Shown in pieces: positions 56,381-64,000 of a stretch of 64,000 nt of DNA. Location: NCBI GenBank assembly GCA_037127255.1, contig JBANSL010000008.1:8675396-8739395 (forward strand), in the 5' to 3' direction. How positions within the stretch are numbered: position 1 is the first letter of the stretch; each line of letters starts with the position of its first letter. Position numbers and translations under genes: made by a program. Below the pieces are notes generated by a model that was given only the letters and a program-made list of their open reading frames with translations, did no database searches and was not told the origin of the DNA. This DNA comes from Persicaria tinctoria (Eukaryota; Streptophyta; Magnoliopsida; Caryophyllales; Polygonaceae).

Positions 56381-57464
56381 TTTTTACTCCACTTGTACTT
56401 TACCTTTTTTAAAAAAAAATTAAATCGATTCAATATTCTCATGGTGAATTTTTAATCAAATGCACAATCACAATACCCATTTTCAGAGTCACTATTCCCT
56501 TTGTTTGTTATAATATACTATCAGTTGACCTTTATGTATAATTTTTAAGAAAATCAATAAATATACTAATTTATCTTAATTTATTATACAGTCTTTTTTT
56601 ATTTTATAAAAAACTACAACTAACAATTATTTAATCATTAAATTAACATTTTCGTAGAGTAAAACCTAAAATATCTATAATGTCAAAATTAATAACCTAA
56701 AACCAACATATTTTACTGAACAAATGGAGTAGATATTTTTGTATAAAAAAAAGCTTATCGACACCAACTTTTAAAGAAGACATACATTCTATTAATTTAT
56801 TAACTTGAAAAGCCGATATCAACAAGACAGACATTCTATTGACTTGAAAATCCAACAAAAAAATGCGTACTCGCTTTTAATTTTTGTAGTCCGAGTTAGA
56901 ATTACAAAGTCCTGCCAATTTACAAACTAGTTAACTCTTTCTTAAACAAAATTATCACAACTTTTAATTTTTATGCAAAATGCTTGGCAATCCACAACTC
57001 TTTGGATACCAGGTTTCTCTTTCCCCCCTTTATTGGGCCACGAAAGCTACAAACAGGCCCAACTAACAAGCCCACTATAATCTATCTGGGCCTGTTTACT
57101 CCCCAATGCACAAGTCCTCCCAATCAAATATATCATTTATACCTACGTCATGATTTGAAAATTACAATCTAGCCAGGCCCATATATATATACTTTGGGTT
57201 GGATATATATTTAATATCCACATACTTCTGAAAAACAATTTGTCTCAATTACTCATTTTAGTTGTATCGAGAAGAATGAGCTTAAATCATTTTTATCAAA
57301 GAAATTCATCACAATGCTAAAAAAAGAAGTTGAATTCTTTTCTTTCTTGCAAATATATTTCATTCTATATTTTCCTTGATACAAACGACCTCAATATCGT
57401 GTAAGTGCGTGTTTGATGCGAAGCTAATTATAAACTAGATGATAACTTGTAAGTTATAGGGTTT
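56381..57464. other. intergenic sequence, no gene recognised
   Basis: AT-rich; contains a degraded Stowaway-like stretch (about 56500-56735) and a short GC-richer patch at 57000-57120 without a recognisable coding signal. Confidence 0.35.
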
Positions 57465-59130
57465 GTTTGGATTTCAAATCAATTATGTTTATAAATATAA
57501 ATACTTTTAAAGTGTTTGATTGACATGATTTATAATGTATTTAAAATAACATAAATTTAAAATAAAATTTCATGTAACTTCTATTATTTAATTATATTAA
57601 GTTTAAAATGAAATTATAAACTAAATTGAGTTAACACAATTTATATGGTATTTAATTTTAAATTCAAACTATTTTAAACACGGTATAAATAATGGTAAAC
57701 AAACACTGTGAGGCCCCTCTACTAGGTAAGTTGTAAGATAAATTATTTTATTTTAGTTGAAAGGTCTTAGGTTTGGAACCAAGTAGGTAGTTTAATTATT
57801 TTATTTAAGAGAACTATTTGGTTAGGTTGGGTTATGTGGTGAGCTAATTGGGTGAAGGGTATTTTTAGTAATTCAATTTGGATCTTATGGAACCTAAATT
57901 AGCCATCTCTAGCAGTAGGAAGCCGACCTCCTTTTTTTTTTTTTTTTTTTTTTTTTAATTTTTAATCTTCCCTTTCATCAAATGGAGTAACCGCCTTCAT
58001 CTTAGTCTTCATCGGTTACTACCGAGTTCACTAGCTATCGATCGTTCTAGGGAGCAGTCGGAGTTATGGGGATTACACATCTGAGTGGTGCTTGAGAGGA
58101 CGGGAGTGGAGGATTGAAGTGGTGTGGTGGGTAGTGCGAGCCTTCAATAATGCTATTGGTCATCTATCAGGCAAGTCTCGTTGGACTTGTTTAACTAACT
58201 GCCTAACTATCGTGTTACTTTCCTTGTTTATGGGTTCCGATTGCGGTTATATTTCTGGTTTTGTAATCTTGCAATTTGGTATTTAAGAGTGTTATAATAT
58301 AAAGGGGATTATTATATGAGCATCCCATATAAGGGGAACAAATATATTGGCGTTGCATCCCAAACAGGGGAGCTATTATATTTCAAGCGTTCCCAGGGTC
58401 GTAAGCCTTACTCGAGGGACTTACTTCCCCAAGATGGTACCATCTTGTGTGTGAATAAGGGCATATGCATTCCCACTCCCAAACCAGTTGTATTTCTGTT
58501 GTGAATTGGAATTCTATATTTAGGGGTGTATACATAAGTGGAAGTTTCTTGCCAAGTTATATTCTGTTTCCATATTTTGGTAACTAACAACTCTTGTACT
58601 CATTTGGTCGAATTACCGGCCTCTCTATATTATAACAATGCGAAGTAGCTAACCCTTGGCTTGGGCGGGTCTTGCCTTGGCATCGCTAGTTGCAGGTAAG
58701 AGAGCGGCGCAAACTGAGGAGCGTATCGGTGACGTGGTTCAAGCTTGACAACTGGCTGATTTAATTAGAACATGAGTTATGCTGACTCTTCACCAATTGA
58801 ATTGTGTTATTTTTCTTGCATTTATGTTGAACTATTCTCCTTAATTTACTACTTTGTGCACTATTAGAATTGAGATGGTGGACCTACTCGTTGGCTTTGC
58901 TATCTGATAGCTTGGTTAGAACTTATCTAGTTATTTTAAGCATTTCATACTATAATATTTGAGTGCGATTTAATTCTTGTGTCATTTTTATTTGATGCAT
59001 CGATCCTTACCGAAATGGGTTTGTATGAAACCTATGACACTGTGACATCCGAGTTGAGGTGTTACAAACACTTCAAAGTGTTTATTTATAAATTGCATTA
59101 TAAACATAATCGATTAGAATCCAAACACAC
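57465..59130. mobile_element. GTTTGGATT-type TIR element interrupted by a solo LTR
   Basis: The left end GTTTGGATTTCAAATCAATT, ATGTTTATAAATATAAATAC, AAAGTGTTTG is the inverted repeat of the right end AAACACTTCAAAGTGTTTAT, AAACATAATCGATTAGAATC, CAAAC. With the LTR removed it is about 300 bp. TSD not clear. Confidence 0.6.
57707..59066. mobile_element. solo LTR, 1360 bp, TSD aacac
   Basis: It starts TGTGAGGCCCCTC and ends GAGGTGTTACA, both with TG/CA termini. aacac is present at 57702-57706 and 59067-59071. No gag-pol sequence exists on either side, so recombination between LTRs has removed the interior. A T-run of about 26 at 57931-57956 lies inside. Confidence 0.9.
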
Positions 59131-59162
59131 ATAATATCAACGCGCTATTAGCCTATCTGTTA

Positions 59163-59398
59163 CTCCCTCCGTTCAACAAAACTTGACGTTTTACTATTCA
59201 TGCACGCTTTTTTAGGAGCTAAAAACTATATAAAATATCGACTTTTTAAATAATTTTTTTTAACAATTTTGTAGTTATTATTAATAAGTACAAACTTGTT
59301 AAATTTTTTTTAAAAAAAATGAATATTTTATATAGTTTTTATCGTTCTAAAAAAGCGTGCGTGAATAGTAAACGACAAGTTTTGTTGAACGGAGGGAG
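59163..59398. mobile_element. Stowaway MITE, 236 bp, TSD TA
   Basis: CTCCCTCCGTTCAACAAAAC at the left pairs with GTTTTGTTGAACGGAGGGAG at the right, flanked by TA on both sides. The arms continue through ATTCATGCACGC/GCGTGCGTGAATAG, and nearly the whole element folds into one hairpin. It is the best preserved member of the family also seen at about 5085, 15433 and 42240. Confidence 0.95.
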
Positions 59399-59720
59399 TA
59401 TTATATTAGTTAGGTATGTTATGTTATCCTAACCAAGCCCCAAATAGTTCTCTTTGTCTACAACTAACAATTCAAACAAATAATACCATACAAAACCCTA
59501 GAAAGCCTACCATGATCTGATTTTGTAGGTGGCATTGACATTTTTTTTTTTGTAGGTTTATATACCTCTTATAAAGTTATAATTAAGATCTTATATCTCC
59601 TCGTGAAAAGAAATGGTACTTGATGCTTCTTTATTTATAGTTGCCTTTGTTTGGTTTCTTTTGCATATATAGTTTGCCATTGACTTAATTTGATATCCTT
59701 TTGTCGACGGATGCCTATTA

Positions 59721-60104
59721 GAGCATCAGCACTCATGGGTTAACCCCTTTCGTCTCTCTCCTCGTAATATTTTGACACCTCATATTTCACTAACTCTACC
59801 CATCCTTTAAGAATTTCTAACTTTTAACCCGCATCCATAAGTTTACCCCATAACTATTTTTTTAACTTTATTTATACCCCACCACATATTTTTAACCAAT
59901 CAAATTTTAATCCACTCAATAAAATAATTATAGGACCCCACTTTTATTATTTTTGTAAAACAAAAGGCGGATGGGGAAGAGATGGAATTACCCCTTCCCA
60001 CCAAGGTTTCCCCTTTCCCTTCCCATAATAGGGTTGATCCCACATCTATAAGTAAGGATGGGGAAGCCTATAGGGGAAGGTGAAACCCATGAGTGCGGAT
60101 GCTC
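59721..60104. mobile_element. Tourist/PIF-Harbinger-type MITE, TSD TTA
   Basis: Left GAGCATCAGCACTCATGGGT and right ACCCATGAGTGCGGATGCTC are inverted repeats, with TTA at 59718-59720 and 60105-60107. 384 bp, no ORF. Terminal GAGCAT(C/G)-GC is shared with the elements at 10538, 11075 and 43103. Confidence 0.9.
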
Positions 60105-60339
60105 TTACACTCGTAGTATATCATACGCCATCCTACTCAAAATAATGAAAATATAACGCATTTAACTTTTTAACAGAGGTAAAAAATAGGAGTATCAAAT
60201 TTTTTATTAACAATTTAATACTTACTACTAATAATTACTGTATTAAATTATAAAAAATAATTAATAATTTTTTTTTGATATTTTATATTTTTTTTAGATT
60301 TTTAAAATGTAGTTGAAAAGCCAAATGACTAATAATTTA

Positions 60340-61399
60340 GGGTAAATTACACATAACCACCCATAAATCATACTGTAGTACTTTTCACATAACCACCCAC
60401 AAAAACTTAAATTACAATAAACCACCAATAAATTTGACTTGTTTTCATAAGACCACCCACACATTAAACCTCTATTTATTTTGTTTAAAATTACTAAAAT
60501 ACCCCTAATTCAATCTTATTTGTTTTTACTTTGTAAAGGAAAAATGTTGCATGTATATAAGTGTTTTGATTCGAATGGTATTATATTTATAATGCAAAAT
60601 AGACAAGGTCGTTTTTGGTAAACAAAAAATTTAAGGTAGATTAAGGGTGTGTTTGGATTCCGTAATTTATTAATTATATATAATGTAATAGTTTTATCCC
60701 AATGCATGTGATTATTTGGTTAAATTACTATTTTACCTCAATTTTTATGAGATTTTTAGTTATACAACCAACTACTCATATAAACCGAGGTAAATAATTG
60801 AATTATAATTAAATGGAATGGAATTCAAACCCATCCTAAATACTCCAGCTAATATATATCTAAATTGGATTTGCAACGTGAAGAGTCGAGACTTGCAATA
60901 GCTCCTAATAGTCTCATCTTCTTCAAATGTTGAATAAGATAGGGATAAACTCTAAAATAAAACAAGATTATTGCTTTAAAAGAAGGGCAAATGAGCTCAT
61001 ATATTAAATTACAAATCATATCATTAAAAAAAAAAGCTAAGCTTATACATATCATTTGACAAATTAGCCGAACATGAATAATTTTATTATAATTTATCAT
61101 TTTTTAAAAGGGTAAAAGTAAAACCAGATTATTTAACAAATGAGAAATCTTATGAAAACAAATTATTACATTAATTAAATACAAATAAACTTAAACAAAT
61201 CATTGCATTAAATACAAATAAGCTTGAATTGAGGATATTTTAATTTTTTAAACAAAATAAATAGAGGTTTAATGGGTGGGTGGTCTTATGAAAAGATAAC
61301 TAATTTATGAGTGGTTTACTGTAATTTAAGTTTTTATGGGTGGTTATGTGAAAAGTAACACAATTTGTAGGTGGTTATGTACTTATGTGTAATTTACTC
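60340..61399. mobile_element. MULE-type MITE with ~200-bp TIRs, TSD aataattta
   Basis: Perfect 9-bp TSD aataattta at 60331-60339 and 61400-61408. The left arm GGGTAAATTACACATAACCA, CTTTTCACATAACCACCC, TCATAAGACCACCCAC and TTAAACCTCTATTTATTTTG is repeated inverted at the right end. A smaller element with GGTGTGTTTGGATTCC and GGAATTCAAACCCATCC ends is nested at about 60653-60838. No transposase. Confidence 0.9.
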
Positions 61400-61789
61400 A
61401 ATAATTTAAATAGGAAGGAGTATAAGCTTGGTACCCACATTCACTTTGTATTATGGTCCACATTTCCTTTGGTTCGAATAGTAGTTTTAATTCCACTATA
61501 TATAAGGGGCTAACACTAACCCATGGTTTTTGCACATTAGCTAGCTAGCTTACACTTTAGCAGCTCAGCTAACAGGCCCTCCTTTAGCATTTAGCAAGTG
61601 CAGTCAAACCACCCTATATATATTATGCTCCACCAATTTAATGACCTTGTATTATAATTAAATTATGGATGTTAGTAGAGCTTTTTTGAATTTTGATATA
61701 CACATCGAGGTAAATTGACAAGGAATTTTTTAAGTTCTAGTTCAATATGAACGAGCTGGTTTCGCACAGGTGCTTAACGCACTCCCGTT

Positions 61790-62235
61790 CAGTTTTTTTT
61801 TTTTTAATTAAGTAAGAATTCAAAATCTCATATAAATGAATCTTAATAGGGGGACAAGTCGGCAGACGAAAGACCGTCAAAATATGTAATAGAAAATAGA
61901 AAAGCTGCATATATAGAAATTTAGGACTCTTTTCCATATTCGAAAAAATTACCTAGCAATGGAGGCAGAGAAAACAACAATTCTCCATCAACAACAAAGG
62001 AAAAAGGCAATCAAAGATGGTCGTGGTCGGCCCCAATGAGCAGTGTGAGAGATGGTCGCGCCCAGAGACCATCGAGCGAAGTACCGACGACACCACCACA
62101 AGCTCCCCGCCGGGCGCCGGCGATGAGAGGGCGTGGCCCCAACGAGACGCAATAGGAGATGGTTGAATGTGATGGAGATGATCGAAAGTTGAAACAGACG
62201 TACGATGAATGTGTTGTTACCCTAAAACAAAAATG
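61790..62235 (-). mobile_element. retroelement copy of the shared-tail family, reverse strand
   Basis: It begins with a T-run, TAAGTAAGAATTCAAAATC, then GGGACAAGTCGGCAGACGAAAGACCGTC, the reverse complement of the common 3' end. A possible TSD is gttcagtt before the T-run (61785-61792) and again at about 62228-62235. The 5' part is GC-rich without an open frame of note. Confidence 0.55.
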
Positions 62236-62505
62236 TGTGTTCAGTTAGCATTTTTTTCTTTTAAAAAAAAAATAATAATAACCCCTCATTTTTTGCAACG
62301 GTGACACGCAGTCGCCAAAAAAAATCCTATTTTTTCTATAAATTAAGCCACGGGGTGATTTGCCGTCGCAAAAAGCTACAAATTGGCGATGGAAAATTGA
62401 GGCCGTACACTGTCCGACGCTAATATAATTTTTTTTTGTAATGTAAGTTGGTCATCTACATATTGTCTGATGTAGTAATCTATTTGGGACTTTTCTTTTT
62501 ATATT
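62236..62505. other. unassigned spacer
   Basis: Contains repeated phrases on the theme GCAACGGTGAC / TTTGCCGTCGCAAAAAG, suggestive of an old DNA transposon end, but no boundary could be supported. Confidence 0.3.
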
Positions 62506-62517
62506 AACAAATATATT

Positions 62518-62751
62518 GCCCTACTAGGGTGTTTCCTTGTGCCTCTACCATGAGGTAAAGGGTTCAAATCCCACTAAGAATAATTTGTGCTTGAGTTGGT
62601 ACTCATGCCTTGGTTTAGCTTGGCATGGGTTAGCCTGTCTTGCGGCTTGCCGCTTGGCTTACCCGGCTCGAGTGCTTTGCAGGCTAGTGCTCGGCCCGTG
62701 GAGGACTAGCCGATAACCTCGGAAACTCCACGTCATAAAAAAAAAACAAAA
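62518..62751 (+). mobile_element. tRNA-derived SINE, forward copy
   Basis: An A-box-like segment in CCTCTACCATGAGGTAAAGG is followed by the B box GGGTTCAAATCCC. The body includes GCTTGCCGCTTGGCTTACCC and CGATAACCTCGGAAACTCCA, ending in an A-rich tail. TSD aacaaatatatt (62506-62517) versus aacaaatctatt (62752-62763). Homologous to the reverse copy at 24619-24897. Confidence 0.85.
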
Positions 62752-62852
62752 AACAAATCTATTTTTTTTATTATATTTTATCGGCTAGTTTAGCTACCCT
62801 ATCAGTTGGATTATAAAACGTCTTACTAGATTTTACAAGGTTATGAAGACTC

Positions 62853-62947
62853 AACCATTCCGGAATGGCTCACCGGAAAGGACTTATGAGTAGTAGTCAT
62901 AGGTTCCCGGTTCGAACCCCGGAATGACCGCTCTTTATTTACCATTT
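62853..62947 (+). mobile_element. 95-bp tRNA-like retroposon with perfect 17-bp TSD
   Basis: caaggttatgaagactc is repeated exactly at 62836-62852 and 62948-62964. The 95 bp between has an A box (TGGCTCACCGG) and B box (GGTTCGAACCC) about 45 bp apart, and CATTCCGG/CCGGAATG that could pair as a stem. It ends T-rich (CTCTTTATTTACCATTT) rather than with poly-A. The cloverleaf is not regular enough to call a functional tRNA gene. Confidence 0.85.
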
Positions 62948-63385
62948 CAAGGTTATGAAGACTCTAATTTAACATATAATTAACACACTTAATTTACCAT
63001 AAGATATCCCATCAAATACGTGTTACCAAACAAACCCTAAATAGTAATACACTCTAATTTACCATTTTTAATGCATCAAAGCAAATGACATAAAGAGTAC
63101 GTACTCTTTAATTTTTCTTGATCGAGACAAGTATCAGAGCAGACTATAAACTTCACACTGCTTTATTGAATGTATTATTTTGCCTAATCAAGTTTTCCCT
63201 CTGGAATTTCTTTAAATATAACAATATTTTTTAATTCAGTTCTCATGTCTCATATTTAACATATCCATCTCTAATCTATGAAATTTGACGGCAACGACTA
63301 TTTAGACGACAATAATCTATCAGAAATCATACCATGTCTCTGACAAGTATCAATACACTTTGGAGCTGTGTGAGTATCTCAAATT

Positions 63386-63691
63386 GAGCTTGGTTCCTTA
63401 CTTTCACTAACCACTGAAATTTAGTACTAATTAGTTGTGAAGAAAGTAATTTATTTTGGTGTTGTGATCAGGGGCGGAGGGAGAAAAATATCTAGGGGGG
63501 CTTGCTTTGACTAAAGGAAAGAGTTTTCTGGAAAAAAAGAGCTTGGTTCCTTACTTTCACTAACCACTGAAATTTAGTACTAATTAGTTGTGAAGAAAGT
63601 AATTTGTTTTGGTGTTGTGATCAGGGGCGGAGGGAGAAAAATATTTAGGGGGGCTTGCTTTGACTAAAGGAAAGAGTTTTCTGGAAAAAAA
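63386..63691. repeat. 153-bp tandem duplication across a hAT end
   Basis: GAGCTTGGTTCCTTACTTTC begins at 63386 and again at 63539, and the two 153-bp blocks are almost identical. Each contains the flank, the 8-bp target sequence gttgtgat and the first 70 bp of the hAT. Confidence 0.93.
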
Positions 63692-63868
63692 TGGAAAAAA
63701 GGGGGATATTGGGGTTCGAACACTGGTCTACTCAGAACCCACTTGTATCCTCAACCACTATGCTACAATTTTCCCTTTGTTACTTACCCCCATTATAATA
63801 TATGTACAGAAATTATTTTTTCCGGGGGGGGCTGAAGCCACCGCATGACCCCCCTGGCTCCGCCCCTG
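63469..63868. mobile_element. non-autonomous hAT element with duplicated left end
   Basis: The left end CAGGGGCGGAGGGAG (63469, repeated at 63622) pairs with the right end CTGGCTCCGCCCCTG (ending 63868). The target is gttgtgat on the left and gttatgat on the right (63869-63876), one mismatch. The TIR belongs to the CAG(T/G)GGCGGA group of the other hATs here. Confidence 0.85.
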
Positions 63869-63876
63869 GTTATGAT

Positions 63877-64000
63877 CTCATGGATCTATCGTACAATAAT
63901 CCGTCAGGTATTATTCCAAATAATGGCTCATTTGGCTGTCCTCATGGATATGTTGGAATTAATTAATGACTACATTATTAATATTGAAATATGGTCAGTA
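63877..64000. other. window end, possible coding remnant
   Basis: The sequence following the hAT (LMDLSYNNPSGIIPNNGSFG in the frame around 63877-63940, continuing the frame before the hAT) resembles the end of a leucine-rich-repeat kinase ectodomain, where LDLSYNNLSGxIP motifs are typical. Only about 60 bp is informative and the window ends, so this is tentative. Confidence 0.4.

Noticed and set aside
62853..62947. Functional tRNA gene
   Set aside because: A and B boxes are present, but the T arm and acceptor stem cannot both be paired in standard register, and the segment is bounded by a TSD.

Overview
The window is nuclear DNA from a flowering plant. It has spliced GT-AG genes, a canonical PIN auxin carrier, a plant bHLH factor, a plant-type SDR, AT-rich intergenic DNA and almost every class of plant transposable element. 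A eudicot is most likely, but I cannot name the species. Three host genes look intact: an SDR oxidoreductase (1498-3894, three exons), a PIN auxin efflux carrier (11833-14453, seven exons) and a bHLH106/107-like transcription factor (40413-41718, two exons). A broken 5' fragment of a bromodomain-protein gene lies at 828-1231.

Most of the rest is mobile DNA, often nested, and many insertions can be delimited by target-site duplications (TSDs). 16988-22964 is an apparently complete LINE: two open ORFs, a perfect 12-bp TSD and a poly-A tail. 23.3-28.3 kb is a stack: a retroelement 3' tail holds a hAT element that holds a SINE, and next to it a second hAT holds a Mutator-like (MULE) element with a 42-bp minisatellite. 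30365-31430 is a MULE-type inverted-repeat element. 45-50 kb is a Helitron with Pif1-helicase remnants, a solo LTR and a hAT inside it. 53-64 kb carries foldback, Stowaway, Harbinger-type and MULE-type MITEs, a second solo LTR, a SINE, a 95-bp tRNA-like retroposon and a partly duplicated hAT.

The most interesting unit is a 7.45-kb two-gene MULE at 32699-40149, bounded by TIRs of about 80 bp. Its two genes converge tail to tail, each starting just inside one TIR behind its own TATA box, as mudrA and mudrB do in maize MuDR. The left gene encodes a MULE transposase followed in the same frame by an OTU-type cysteine-protease domain. The right gene, in the mudrB position, encodes a plant mobile domain (PMD) protein. 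Each gene has exactly one in-frame stop, which suggests recent inactivation. The right TIR ends about 190 bp upstream of the TATA box of the bHLH gene, so the element now forms that gene's distal promoter.

All splice sites, TIRs and TSDs were read by eye. Family assignments rest on recognised motifs, not on searches.
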